From NCBI RefSeq assembly GCF_008831285.2, contig NC_045140.1, positions 18,846,370-18,910,369 of the forward strand: DNA of 64,000 bases, read 5' to 3'. The position numbers were made by a program, and so were the translations under genes. The notes beneath the pieces are model-generated. The model was given only the letters and a program-made list of their open reading frames with translations. It was not told the DNA's origin and did not search any database. Within the stretch, counting starts at the first letter, position 1; the number at the start of each line of letters is the position of its first letter. Shown piece after piece: positions 1 through 13,886 of the stretch. Source of the stretch: Nymphaea colorata (Eukaryota > Streptophyta > Magnoliopsida > Nymphaeales > Nymphaeaceae).

Positions 1-1440
1 AGAGCCACCGCGTCCAGTAATTGTTCAAACAATAAGCCACCCTCCGTTTGTGTCAGTTTGTGTCACTGAAAATATGCAGGAAGATCTGCCACTGCACAAG
101 AGAGAAGACAACTAGTTAAGACCCTGAACAAGCTATCATTTCAAGTTCAGATATATAGTATCGCATATGTAGCCCAACAATGGCAGAAATGTAAGCATAC
201 GAGAAGGCAGTAGGCCGAACACTCTAAACAGGAGAAACCTTCTTCCTTCCTGCAGGATGATGACACTACCAGGTTTGGCGTAACATGTTCGTTTTCAAAA
301 AGATGACACAGGATATCAACAATGTAATCAATGGGTACATGAATCAAGAAGGTAAACCCCTCCAGTGTAACAGATGTTAGTAACACAAATACCACACCCT
401 GTTTCAACAAACAAAATGCATGTAACTAATGATGATAAAAAGGAAGACTAGTGCGAAATTATGATTACTCGACATCATATCTGAACTCAAAAAATGTGAC
501 ATCCATTCAAGCACCTAAACCGGAGATCAAGTTGCAGACAGTACTGCTGCTCAATAAGATGCATGGAGGATTTTCTTGAAGAATGACCTTTTTTTTTCCA
601 ATTAGTCATCCAAAGGCAAGCATCCTAATAATGCAGAAAAAAGAACAAAAGGGATTCCTTTAGACGACCAAAAAACGTTCTCCACAAAACTTTAATATAA
701 AAAACAATTTCAAACCGATCAATTCTTGCACCGCACATGGTAAAACCGACATCTCATAATGTATCATCAGGTTTCAGCATAACGGGCAACAAATCAACTA
801 AAATTTCAAAAAAATAACCCAAGTTTCCATCCGGCAATGACAAGCCAGAAACCACGCCACCGAAACGCGCCGCTCCACAAGAACAGAAAGCCCAAGAAAT
901 CACAATTTTGGCCATATAACACCACCACAGCCATCAGGAAAGACGGCCGAAATGATCAACAAGACTCCCGAAGATTATCAATTTTCAACAATAGAACCGG
1001 TTAACATCAGCCCAGGAAAAAAGACAATATTTTATTCTTTTTCCGCACAAAACACCCCAATCAAATTCCCCCATCAAAACTCAAAACGCCAGCGGAGACC
1101 ACGAAGAAGAAAGGAAGAAAGAAAACGCACCGAACACGAAACAAAACTAGTCCCCCAACAGCCGCCCGGAAATTTCAACCCCGCCGAATTCCCCGTGAAG
1201 TTTCTCCCTTAGAATCACGAGAAATCGACTTCCGTCTGCAACAGATTCTCGCCTCCACCGTAATAGAAACCAAGCGCCCCGCGAGAGAGAGGGAGAGAGA
1301 GTCGCCGGCCCGAAGCAGGTCGCCGGAGAAATTGTAAAGAAGAGAGAGAGAGAGAGAGCAATGACGAATAAACCGTGGACTGGATTTTATCAACGGATCA
1401 CCGAGTGATTTCAGACACGTCGTCTCTCATTCTCTCCGTG
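1..1440 (-). other. possible 5' leader of a gene running off the left edge
   Basis: Read on the minus strand, about 1,400-1,180 is rich in CT with a (CT)n run at 1,340-1,359, which looks like a plant 5' untranslated leader. Near the left edge (about 76-120, minus strand) there is a pyrimidine tract followed by two possible splice acceptors, TTGTGCAG and TTTTCAG. This would fit a leader intron with the start codon beyond the window edge. No coding exon can be shown: all frames stop soon after either acceptor. The open frame at 147-410 has no recognisable domain and is not called. The assignment is inference only. Confidence 0.22.
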
Positions 1441-4400
1441 TACTTAACCATGGTTCTCTCTGACTTAACCATGGTCGACGAATTACCTTAACCTTGGGGT
1501 TTACGTGTGTTCAACGACCGCTTCACCCTCCCATTTTTTGAGAGGAACAGCCCCTCCTTATCCCCTCAATTACCATAAACGCCACTCCCGAATCCTAACC
1601 TGCTCGTCTCGGTAGTCAGTTTGATCATCCACCCCATGTCAACAATCAACGTATCAGCCTTCGTCTCGGATAACTTGCTACCTCCATAAACTTTTCTAAA
1701 TTCAACAAAGAAGGAGCTTATTTGATTTCGGTTTTTTTTTTATGCCCCGGCAACAAAACCAAATTCTTGAAGGTTTTCTTGAACCTGAATACTCGAGTTC
1801 AACTCAACTCATAGTAAGTGCGTGCAGCATGCAGCCGGAGACCGGCACTAAGCTCATTTAGAGGCCAAACCAAGAAAGAGCCAGGGGTAAGACCCTACAG
1901 GATGACAAAAAACATGGTTGCATTACTAATACCGATTCCGATTCGTTGGAAGAACCGGGTCGTCAAGAAAGCAGAGCAGTGGCGTTTCTGCAAATTGGAA
2001 GGTCCTGACGGGTAATAGTTGTGAGGCGGGGTGCTGATGTGACAGCTGTAAGGAGGGCCTGCACGCCGCTACCCGCCCGCGCGAAACGCCAGCTTTCATT
2101 TCTCCAATATTGATATTATCCTTTTGAAAGTTTGAACCGAATTTACCAGAATGCCCTTAATTCTCGGATTTCGGACCTCGGTCTCACCTTCCCCCCCGCT
2201 TTCCTCTCTCTCCCGATGAAGAAGATTTCAAGTCAAGATTCAAAAAAGCAGCGCAGCGAATGGTTTGGATCTGGAGGTGTCCATGGGTCCGATCCAGTAT
2301 TGTGGCCGACCCGAATTCGTACGTTCGAGTTTGGCTGCAATTCTGGATCTGAGTTTGGATCTTGTAGACCCGATTTAGGACAAAGGCTAAACTAGCAACA
2401 TGATTCAAGTCGGGGCAGGATATCTTGAGACGGATCCGAATAAACTGGTGTTAGCGAATCTAGTAAGGGAATTCCGTGTTGGCATCTCCCCTTCGAGAGA
2501 GATAAGACGATCAGTTAAAGAACTTTTTGTGGGAAAAGGTATCTCGAAGGTTCCCCCTACTAACAAATTTAGATGGCAGATCAAGTTAGGTTAGGGAGCG
2601 AAATCTCTCTTGGACCAAGATAAAATTAAAATTGGAAACGCGCCTGTTTTTCACGATCTTCCCGTTTTCGAAACGAGATATTTGTCATTGATATTGTTAC
2701 CCGTGTCGATCTAATTAGTTCAAATTATTTGATCTAAGACCAATTCTAAGATTCATGAGAGGTCAATTTGAAACTTTAAGGCGCATAACATAAATACTCC
2801 ACATATGGTATTAGCATATTAGGATTGACCAGGGTGAGTCCAATTATCCATCCAGATTTATTGAATCCGTACCCGTTTGCCCCTCCTTTCATGGTGTGAA
2901 CGAGTAGCATGGACTAAGTCAATTTCCACACGGCTGTGTTCAATTACATCGGGTGAAAGTTCAAAAAACTATTATTGAGCTTTTTTTAAAAAAAAAAATT
3001 GGTTGAGCTTGCTTGTCCAAAAACAAAAAAAATAATAATTGGGGTTCAAATTTCATTTCTCCAAGCCTAAGCAGACTTAGGCGATATAGGCGCAGTTACT
3101 AGCCTCGAAGTTTTATGCTGCTAAAAAAATAAAGCCAAGTCTCAGATATCCAATGGGAACGAAACTTTCATACTTTGCAAAGTCTTAAACCATGGAGAAA
3201 AATTTTAAATGTACACTGGCGGAATAAGGAGATTAGATCATGTTGGTCTTTGGTCTTCACCAGAACACCCTTTCAAACTAGTATTCATAACTTGTTTTCT
3301 AAGGCTCTATTTCATAATTCTTTGGTTCCTCTAGAAGATACCTCAAAATGGCAGAATCTCTCTCTCTCTCTTTCCTTGCTTTCATGGTTCAAGCCTGCTT
3401 CCATATCTATTTGGGTTATGAATGAATGATACATCCATTACTAAGTGTTGTGTATCTATTTGTGTTTGAGAAGTAAATCATGTTATAGTTTTTCTTTATA
3501 AAATGGTGTCCTGAATGACCAAAGGGAGTTAGTTGCATGCTCCCCAAGGCATCGTCTGGTCAATTTAATGGACCCTTGGAATTTGGCTCGAGAATTTGGT
3601 CAATTTCTAACATACTGGGTTTATTTTATTACATTTAACACATTGGGATGTGCTAGATGGGATTAAGACCCGATGGATCGGCAGCGCTGACCCTGCGTTT
3701 AATCGCAAAGAATAAAGAGCAAATGGGCCCTCATATACGCTTGGCTTGTTCATTGGTCCTCGCTGGTATATGGATCTGGACTAACCACCTTTTGGTGGGC
3801 CCGGTTATCAAGTTTATTCCATTTTGGATCCATTGGGATAGATAGTGGCTGTCACCCACCCATATGTGCACAATGGACTCATATGTTTAAGAAATAGAGC
3901 AAAATGAACTTATTAGTTTTAATACGTTTAAAAGATACCACTCGCATATCGAACGAAGTAGAAAGTTCTTGGCTTTTGTGATTGGAAAGTTTAGGAGAGC
4001 GGCTTCAAATTAATTGTCTCCCCAACGCTAAGGATTTATTCATTCGGATAATATTTATTTCGTGTTGGTTCTGGCACTGGATAAGCCATGTCATTGTCAA
4101 TGAAAGCAAAGGCGTTCGGGTTTGAGTTGGAAGAAGATCAAAAGTTCAATTCCCATGGGAAAATAACGAACCCGGGTGCACTTTCAACCGACCGACCGAC
4201 CGAGGGGGTTTCTTCTTCAACGGGATCCCGACCCGAACCCGCGATCACAGACGGGTCTTCGGGTCGCCAACACGTTTCCGCTGGTCAAAGCGCGGGGCGG
4301 GGCGGGGGTTCCACTTCCACCCGCCCGTCCTTGACCACATTCCCAGACCCTTTTCCGTAAATTCGCCGCTTAGGGAGCGGGAAGAGGTGGACCAACACAC

Positions 4401-7400
4401 TGACTCATGCCCTATCTGCCACGTCGGATCGACGCAGCACCGCCTCCCACGTTTCCTCGTTGGAAATCGTTGGCGTCTGGGGCCCACACAGCTTTCCACA
4501 TGGAGCCAAACGACTCGCCACGCCCCTCCGGAGACGGGGGCCCACTTTATCTGTGCAAGGGGCGCGGAGAAGAAGCGGCGGAACGGAACGGAACGGAACG
4601 GGGACGCCTTCAAACTTTGAACCTTAATCCCATCCCGTTGGCGTTATTATTAAAAGCGATCGCGAGGGAAGGCGTGGGTCCCGCGCTCCACGCGGAGGAA
4701 TGTTCTAAACGTACCCCCAAATCCTACCTATTATTATTATTATGTGTTGCCCTTTCTAAGTGGCGACCAACTTCGTCGACTTGACTTTTTCATAAGTGCT
4801 CGCCTACTTACCTGAGTGGGCTCAGCTGCGGGGTTGACTCAAGAGATTTATCGATATTGGTCAAAGTTTTGGCGGGCTGACGCGCACCATCTTACCGGCT
4901 CGACCGACATGACTTGAGCTTGAGTTTTAATGACCTTTTTAGATCATTGTTCAAGGTGCTTGCAAAAGTGACATGAAATTGATAGCACTTGGCTAAGTTA
5001 TGCTTTGATGCAACTCATGCATGCATCTTCTTTCTCATTTCATATAAAAAAAAATCTTTTGTCATTTCATTTCAGATCATAAATTAATGACCTTGGGATT
5101 GCTAATCGAGAACAATCACTTTCTCTGAAACAAACTTTTTCATTCTTCTGGGAGCATCCACATCCACATCCACATGGGGAGAAAAGATTAGATGGAAACA
5201 AAGTCAGAGAGTTCCGGCTTTAGGGATACATTACTTCTTCAAGGGTGCTTTCCCAAACTGGGCGGTTTGATGAACTAACTTTTCCTTACCTCCCACTTCG
5301 CTATCTATGGAGATCAAACCGCCCAAAAGAAAAAGTAACCATATAATATGTGATGAAAATTTTTTCAACACAAAGTTACCAAAGATATCGTCGCCGCATG
5401 AGTTGCTCTTTCTAGATATCGTGTGCGCGCCTTATAACTTTAGTACTGGCCCACATTGCTTATCCACAACCTTTTCTTTCTCTCTTTTAAAAGCTCGGTC
5501 ACTAATGCTTCTACAACATATTTTTATTTTATTTTTAATCGTTCTACAACATCCAACATTCGACAGATTTGGATCCCCTGTATATTGAGGAGTTCGAACA
5601 TGGTAAATGTTGAATGTTGCCAAATATCAAAAAGTAAAAAATATGCCAGTAAAAAACAGTCGCCAAAAGCAGTTTATAGTGTAGACATTAATAACAGTTT
5701 GCACTGTAGCAATAGTTCACGGTGCTTTTAGGAATGACTTTAAGCAAGCATCCGACACAGACCCTCTATATGCATGTAGCTAACAGTTGCAGGGGTTGGA
5801 TGTCATTTCAAGTTTTATGATCTTACTTCTCCTCAGCATTTGTGATTATATGACCAAGTTGGGTTTTATGCTCGAACTGGAGTCTTCTTTAGGATTCTAG
5901 GAACGTATATTAAGCGGACAATTTGAATCATTTTAAATCACAATTTGAATCATTTTAAATCAATAGCCCAACAATAAGTTTTGCTTTCTTCCTAACAATA
6001 ATAGTATGTTTCTTTGGAAGAAGAAGTATTTATGTGAGTATAGACTGCCATATGGAGGATATCCGGTGGGTCTGATTTTTCCAAAATGTGCCTTGTTAAC
6101 TTACATTGGCCGTATAAATATAATCGTGACATCCACTAATTTCTCTCTAAACTTCTTTCCACATCTCTTTTCTTATTAAAAGCAATTGAATCGAAGGAAG
6201 AGAAGGAAAGGAAAAGAGAGATAAACACAACAATCTATCCTAATAAAACATTATATAATAGCCCTAAATGACATTAACTAAATAGAGTTTTTAAGAACTT
6301 TCTAAATGACATTCACTATATTTTCAACATTTATATAGGGGCCAAATTAAAATCTTTTAAAAAAAAATTAATAAGTAAAATTTTCTGTTCAAAATTTAGC
6401 CATATCCTGGCTTTGATGCAACCTGCTCTTCGTTTTTCCTTCTTCATTCTTTCTTGTGTGATACAAAAGGAATAGATGGTCATTGTCCTAGAGCGACCAA
6501 CCTTTAAACCTTTTTCTCCGCTCCTGCCATGGCAAGGCAAGATCAACCCAAATTTATTTCTTATTAAACAAATGACAATATCGTGGAAAGAGACAGAGAG
6601 AGAATATGAAATTTTAAGCGGCCTAAGTTTGAAGGCATTCAACGCATTTAAGAAAGCATAAGTTTGACGCCAAATCGAATGAGTGGCATACTATTCAACC
6701 CTACATACTCTCATTCCACTTTTTTCTCCTAGTCAAATCCATCCGCTTGAAAGTTTGACAGTTTTTTACTTCTAAATCCATCGCTCTTCTTTCCTATCTT
6801 TTCTTTCTTCTTTATATATATATATATATATATTATTTTCATGCACGTCGGATGCCGGGAAACATGTCAAGAGAGAACTCAACTCCGGCCGGCCGCGCTC
6901 AATGAGTTCCTTTTATCAGGTGGATTTGAATGTCAAATAATCAACCCAATTCGACCCATTGAATGAAGCGCTCTAAGATTTCATAATTTAGTGTGAAGGA
7001 ACCACAAATCGTTGCATACAGCGAGTCGTTGGCTTCCTTTTTTTGAATGTTGTAGCGGTGGTTGAAAGGATAATCCCGTGACATAAATTAATTAAATTTA
7101 CGTACGAAACACCAACTGTGTGAAAGAGTAGGGGCAATGGCCAACCACCTGCTCGGCCATATATATATATATAAGGGCAAATGGGGCTGCCGTGGCAGCG
7201 TTGCATCCGGATTATTCAAAGCATCCAACAACGGCTTGCTTCCGGGAATATATATACGTTGGAATTATTTTATGGGGTTTAGCAACAAGTCGGTACGCAC
7301 GCTTTGACCTTCTTGAAAGTGTGATCTTACCAAAAAAATAAATAAATAATAATAATAAGCTTTACTTTTACATGTGTGATTGATTGTTCATGCACGAGTG

Positions 7401-10099
7401 CGTGCATGTGTGTGTGGATAAGATGAAATTTACCAAGTCGTTGGGTGGGAAAGCGAAAAAATAAAATATTGTGAAAGAAGAGGAATCGGGAGAGAATTAT
7501 CTTGACTTGGTGTGCTTTTCCTTTTTTATTTATGAATTTGAAGGCAGAGAGGATTGCTACGAAAGTGGGTTGGTTTAGATCTCTTGGATTTGGTCATCCT
7601 TCTTTCCTTATTGAAATTCCTCTGCTACCTACTGCACGTACGGGAGATGATGAAATTAATATATATTCTTCTCAAGCCGATGCCTTGGATTTGGATTTCG
7701 GATCTTGGATTTCTTGCAAGGTGCGTTGCCTGACACAATGGGATTATTTGGACCCACCCCTTCAAGAAACGAACCCAATTATGAGAAACAGGATCGGTTT
7801 AGTGGGTCCAACTCCAAGTGTAGGGTTCTTGGACAGGGCCTGCTTTCTATCTGGATATGATAAGTTAACTGTTTAGCTGTCTACCAGATCAGACCAACTT
7901 GCAGCAGACCTAACATTTTTTGTTGGATTCAGTTCATAAAATGTCATAGATCTTTCCACATTGAGTATGAGGGTGCTTTTGTTTCACTGAGGATCTCAAA
8001 TCTATGGATTTAAGATCCGAACAGCACCGCTTCCCTTCTATTGTCCTCAAATATATGGTTTTTAACATGTAACTTCGATTTAGATCCACGTTATGAAGCA
8101 CATCTTTCAATGTAACCTCGAATCTAAGATATGAAGCTATCAAACGCAACCGGTTCGTTGGTAGCAGTAAGGGATCTGTCTACCCGCGAGAGATGTTGAT
8201 ATCCTATAAAAACATATGGATGGAGTTTTTCTATAAAAGGGCAACAACCCAAACTTAGGAATGTCAACGGATTGGATTCAAATTGGTTGTATTTTTTACC
8301 ACATTTGATTTTTCGGGCATTCATATATTCGGATTTGAACCCATGCTTTAAACTAGGCAACGTCCAGACCCTGGTTGTGCCCGAACTGCTTTTTGTTGCA
8401 GAAGCTTGGCAAGGCCGACTTGGATCTTTAGAAGTTCTTTACTGCACTGGTAAATCGAAAAAGGAACAAGAACAATCAATTTCAGACAGGATTCGAACGA
8501 ACAAGCATCTTCAATGTATTGACCAGCTGAGGAATACTACTACTATTATTTTTGAAAATTTTTCAACGCTTTCATTATCGAGACAAACACAGTTCAGACT
8601 TGTCGAGATTTTGTGTACCCAAAGAGCAATCTCGGCCTAGTGAGGTAAAACCGAGGCAGGTCAATTGCTGGTTGAAGGTACATCAAAAGATCTGCAAGGA
8701 GTGACGCTGATGAGAATGAGAACAGTGAATGTCAGTTTGATAGAAGCACTATCTCACCAGCCCAACCCCTTAATTTATGCCACCCATCATATTTAATACA
8801 CTAATCCCTATATATATATATATATAATCTCTCTCTTCAAGTTCATACATGGAGGTTTCAAGTACCTATGAAGGGGGCGGCAGCATGCATATAGCTGTAT
8901 CCATGTTCAATTAAATTTAGCCAAACTGCGGATCGATCCAGCCTTCACCTGGTTGTCATGTACGAGTTGATAAGATTATGAGCTAGCTAGCAGGGTGCTG
9001 GGTCCATGTCCAGATAGAGTGCATGCCAACACACATTCACCATCCAGAAAGGAAAACATTTTTCTTTACATTCACAGATCATATACATTGCTCGCTTCTT
9101 CTTTCTTTTTTTATTCTCCAAACTGAAATGAAAACAAAAAAAAGAAAATCCCATTTTTGCATTTCGGGATTTCCTCGCGAAGAATGTAGATTTGAAAAGA
9201 TTTCTGGATAAGGGGCACTAGTAATAAAAATTTTAAACTTTTAAAAGGCATTAACATGCAAAATAGTAAAATTGTCTTGAGGCAACAGTATGAAAATAAG
9301 TAATTTTTTGTGGGTCTGTGTGGGCAGTTGCCCACATATGTCGACACCTGTATCCTTGTAGGGGAAGCATTTGCATGAAATGATGAACAGGTGTGGACAA
9401 AACAAGAGCCAAAACGCCAGCTCGACGATCACTAAATATTGGTGAGAATCTAATGCTATACCTATCTCGATTCCGTGGAAGAGTTAGAATTTTTTTGTTG
9501 CCTTATAACAAATTCATTGGATGACTCATAATAAATTCACAGTTTTCACGTTTACTTAGTCTAAATATTTTATGAACCTCATATATTTAACATCCTTGAA
9601 AATGTAGTTCGTTGATCTCTTGCCTGGATATTCACATACATAATACGCTAGCTGTAAAAGAATCAAATGCATTTGATAGCATTCAGACAGGGAACTATAA
9701 CCACATCGGCACCTCAGCTTCTTCAATTTCAAACTCAAGTTACTCAATTTATGACACAAATAGCATGGTCATACAAACCTAGGTTACATAACATTTTGTT
9801 TGTCCTAATGAGTTATTTTTGTTAAACTTCATTTCTGATAGTACTAACATATTTTCTCAATGTTTATTGTAGACATGCCGACACCGCCAATCTTTGTACC
9901 ATTTTCACCTCAGCGATCAGATTACCATGGTTCCACCTCAGCGATGAGATTACCGTGGGAGCACTTTCTGTTCATGTTCTAAACGTTTTTGTAACTTTAA
10001 ACTATAGTGAATAAGTTGTATTGTAAAATAAGTGTGAACATTTTGTTATACCTATGCGTTTGGTTCATGAACATATAATTGTTTCATTTGTTTCGTTTG
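1441..10099. other. intergenic DNA without a recognisable gene
   Basis: I see no gene with family similarity here. The DNA is mostly AT-rich with short homopolymers and small AT microsatellites (for example 6,812-6,833). About 4,100-4,780 is distinctly GC-rich and rich in CpG, but its open frames on both strands look like by-products of base composition. The open frames at 7,502-7,876 and 8,272-8,640 (124 and 122 codons) have no recognisable motif. A perfect 22-bp tandem pair lies at 5,919-5,962. Confidence 0.6.
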
Positions 10100-10562
10100 A
10101 TAAATGGAAAATGTAAGCAGGTATTGTTGTATATGTTGATAAAAAACTTTCACCAACTTGTAAATTTGCGTCGTCGATAAATAGTAATAGTGACGTTAGG
10201 CGAACGTCGGTTAAAGTTTTAGACGTCCAGACCTATGTCCGCTTATATGTCGGTAAAAAATTTTACCGACATCCATGTACATTGTCAGTACAGTTTTTAT
10301 CGACGGCCACAACGATGTCGGAAATAATTGATTATTACTGATGCAGTCGGACATTGGTAATAGTCAATATTTACCTAGTGTAGACCGCACCGGTGATATT
10401 TTACGCCGATGTGCTCATCCATTATGTCGGTGATGATTTTTACCGTCACAATCTTCACCAACCAACGACATAACGAAATGTAGGTAAAAGCATTATTGAC
10501 GTGTGTGTTTTTGTTTCACTGACATTTTTTAGCCGTCCATAATGTTTACTTTTTTTGTAATG
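10100..10562. mobile_element. CACTA-like transposon remnant
   Basis: The stretch carries repeated short motifs of the type GTCGGTAA / TTACCGAC in both orientations, including a palindrome at 10,247-10,272 with 12-bp arms (ATGTCGGTAAAA) around AA. Its right edge reads TTTTTTTGTAATG, one base from TTTTTTTGTAGTG, which would be the complement of a CACTACAAAAAAA terminus. Dense subterminal repeats and such ends are typical of plant CACTA (En/Spm-like) elements and their non-autonomous derivatives. I see no transposase reading frame. The left boundary is not resolved, so the start given is approximate. Confidence 0.45.
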
Positions 10563-10613
10563 TTTTTGTCTAAAGAACGCCTTTTTTTGTAATGTTTTTG
10601 TCTAAAGAACGCC
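10551..10613. repeat. tandem pair of about 31 bp at the CACTA-like edge
   Basis: The unit (a T-run, GTAATG, then TTTTTGTCTAAAGAACGCC) occurs twice, at 10,551-10,581 and 10,582-10,613. The duplication includes the sequence that resembles the transposon terminus. Confidence 0.8.
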
Positions 10614-10803
10614 TTGTACATGGGAGGCACAGCGCCATGCACCGGCTCTTAGGAAGACAACACCATGAAATTGTTCGAAGTACAAAGTGGTAGGACTAAG
10701 ATTTGATCCTCCAGTGTCTTCACCTCAATACCATTTTTTGGATAAACGATTATTAGAAGAATTAAGAACGGTTCGAAATAACAATTTTAATGAACTGCAC
10801 ATG

Positions 10804-10858
10804 TTTCGTCGGTCATTCGGAAACTGTGATTTTTCGTCGGTCATTCGGAAAATGTGAT
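10804..10858. repeat. tandem pair of 27 bp
   Basis: The unit, built on TTTCGTCGGTCATTCGGAAA, occurs at 10,804-10,830 and 10,832-10,858 with one internal difference. No function is apparent. Confidence 0.8.
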
Positions 10859-11277
10859 TTATGATATAATAGCACGAGTATCAGGTACAATGCATTTCTA
10901 AACAAAATGAGTATCTTTTTTTGTTGAAGTAGGTTTCGTTACTAGCATTTATTACGACAATTGCGTTTGACAAGTCAGCTACTTCAGATCGTGCACAGTT
11001 GCGCTTCAAGAAATAACGGGAAAACAGTTCTTCAATGTAGTCTGTTAGATCTGCTAAAAGTCACGAAGTTCATCTACAAGAGAGCAAACAAGAAAAATAC
11101 TCTCTTCTCATTGGGGCCAGAAGTGGTACTCAAGATCAAGTTGATTTAAGAGTCTGCTTGTATATGAATCTTACCACGAAGCGCACATGAACAGAGATCA
11201 TGTAGGTTCATTCATTTAAGATTCACTGTACAAGATAACGGATGCAAATGCTCGGCGAACAGATACATAAGGAGACA

Positions 11278-11396
11278 GAAAGAGAGAGAGAAGAGAGACA
11301 GCTTCATTAATTGAAAGGCCAACTTCATCGTTCCTGACAGTAAAGTTTAAATTGTCTGTCTGGGACATCTAATCCATCCTCTGCTGTAACATGGGC

Positions 11397-11454
<58 letters not shown>

Positions 11455-11552
11455 CTTCATTAATTGAAAGGCCAAGTTCATCGTTTCTGATAGTAACTTT
11501 TCAATTGTCTGTCTGGGACATCTAATACATCCTCTGCTGCAACATGGGCAAC
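11278..11552. repeat. duplicated 98-bp block, each copy led by a GA tract
   Basis: A 98-bp block occurs at 11,302-11,399 and 11,455-11,552 with a handful of base differences. Each copy is preceded by a GA-rich tract, the second being a pure (GA)n run at 11,401-11,451. The pair lies 240-515 bp beyond the stop codon of the potassium transporter, in or just past its 3' untranslated region. The open frame rich in Leu-Ser across it is a product of the GA repeat. Confidence 0.85.
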
Positions 11553-11792
11553 CCTCAATGTTATGGACAACAGCTCGGAACCATGACAAAATGCAAAATA
11601 TAGTTGTGACTACTATGCATTTATGGTATCGTATAGAAAGAAAGTATTTCAGTGGCTCCAACTCTTCAAGGTAAGAAAGTATGAATTTGTACAACCTCCT
11701 TCAAAGCAAAGAGTCATCATGTAAAACTGAACATTTTACAATGAGAACGCTGCGAGTAACTACATATTCACCGGCACTACATATTACCCATG

Positions 11793-13838
11793 TCAGACAT
11801 GATAGACCATCCCCACTTCCAATGTTGAGGTATGAGGAATACTGAGGGCAGAAGCTGGATGCCTGCAGTTTCTCCTTAAGAAATCGTACCCAACATTTAT
11901 TGCCAACCTCTTCAAGAAACTTGATCCTCTCTTCGCTCTCACATATGAATGACCGAGTATAAATGCCATCCCAGACTCTCTTGCCTCCATCAACTCTTGC
12001 AGTTCTTCCCTCACGCTTGCATCCATCTCTGGGCTCTCTGGCAACACGAACCTGACTTGTTTTCTCCTCACAACTGGTGAATCATCTGTGCTTAATTCAT
12101 TCCATGAGCTTGATGTACCTGGGACGTCTTCAGCTTCTTCCACACAAGGATGAATTGAGTCTGCTGTTGGTGTTCCTACAACAGTCATTTTTTCATCCTT
12201 CTCTGAGTCATCCATTGACCATGAACTTTTCTGCCCAGAGCGGATGAATTCTGCTATACTATATGCCAGCTCCTTCTCAAATTCCATATCATCTTTGTGA
12301 AAATCCAGATACCCATATCGAGCTATGCATCTATACAGCCTGTACTCCTTTGGTCCAATTCGGCCAACAAGGAACCGCTCTTCTGGCCGAACATATGGTA
12401 CAGGCACAGATTTTACACATACAAACACTAGGACCTGGTGGAACGCTGGAAGATTAGTAACAAAGTGCGAGAACATTGCAGGGATTCCAGTGACAAGTTC
12501 AGCATGTATGAGACCAATGCCTGGAACTCGAACAATTCCAAGACTTGGTCCAAGGCTAAGCAACCACTTCATAGAGACCTTATTCTGCAGATCGAACTCA
12601 TACTTCTTGAGAGTGCCATAGTGCCAAGTGTACATGACTAACATAAAAATGAAAGCCAGAGCTATAGGAACCCAAGCACCTTCCAAGAACTTGATCAGAG
12701 ATGCAGAGAAGTAAAGTGCTTCAATAGATCCAAAGAAGAAGATGAAGCAGATGGCAAAGATGACACTTTTGTGCCAGCAAAGAACAATTATCAATGACAT
12801 TAGGCAGGTTGTCACGAGCATCACCGTAATGACTGCTAAGCCTGCAATGAAAAATACATAGCCTTGTAATGGAAAAAAATATGTTCACCTTAAGAAATGC
12901 TGTTGTGCCATTGACAAACTTATGAAACAAAATCCTGTTTTTCCATCAATACCAGGATAACCTGAACCTCCTTCACAATTTATGATTTAGTTAATCTGTG
13001 ATCAGAAGCTTTAGTTTAACTACCCTATTTTCCTTTTTCAGTTTCTCATAGCTGACCATATACATATAAAGCTAGTAACTTCATTCTAAATACTATGAAA
13101 CGGCTTAAAATTCTTTCACTTTTATGCCTCAGTTGGAGAAAGTCCCAAGCTGCTTGCTATGTTTTGTTGATGTTGAAAAGAAGCACATAGAGGCGTAAGC
13201 AGGAGATAAAAAAAACAAGATGGACGTAAGAACTATTTTCATTGTTAATTGTCATCAAAATGCTAGCTGACTACAACCACGTTTTTCTTAACAGAGTTAA
13301 AGAAGAATTCTGTACTGAAATGCTATTTTCAACAACTGAAAGCTTTTGCATATTTTCTTTAAACAATTCCAAGCTTCAGCAGAATTTGAAAGTTTGACAT
13401 AAAAAGTGCACTCATGGAAAAATGTATCATGCGCCTTCTAGTTTGTCTCTGAATGCCATGTTTTGCATGCTCTAATCTTTCTTCAGAACTTCACAACCTA
13501 GAAATTCTTGAAGTCTCAACAGAACCAGATTCCACGTACTTAAATATACAGTGGATCTTATTCTCGCGAAATCATGGTGATTTTTCAAAAACAAATAAGT
13601 ATTTCAACTCGTGAAAAAATTGAAATTAATAAGTTCAAAGAGCTGAATCCCTCAGAAGATAACGGCAAAACTTTGTCATCATTTCAATCTCTCTCTGAAA
13701 TAATGAAACAACTAACCTGCCTTTCCAAATTTGACAGTTTAAGCATCAATATATGTGGTATCGATCAATACAAACCCATGACGGGTCTTCAATGATGATG
13801 TTCTGTTCTCCATTGAGCCACCCAGGTAGAGTAACTTG

Positions 13839-13886
<48 letters not shown>

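Noticed and set aside
147-410. 87-codon minus-strand open frame near the left edge
   Set aside because: No recognisable domain or supporting splice context for a coding exon; it may lie in a leader intron.
4088-4784. Overlapping open frames on both strands in GC-rich DNA
   Set aside because: High GC content lowers stop frequency; none of the frames resembles a protein family.
7502-8640. Two open frames of 124 and 122 codons
   Set aside because: No motifs, no gene signals, and the second begins in repeat-like DNA.
11347-11694. Minus-strand frame with a long Leu-Ser run
   Set aside because: It is the translation of a GA microsatellite in duplicated non-coding DNA.
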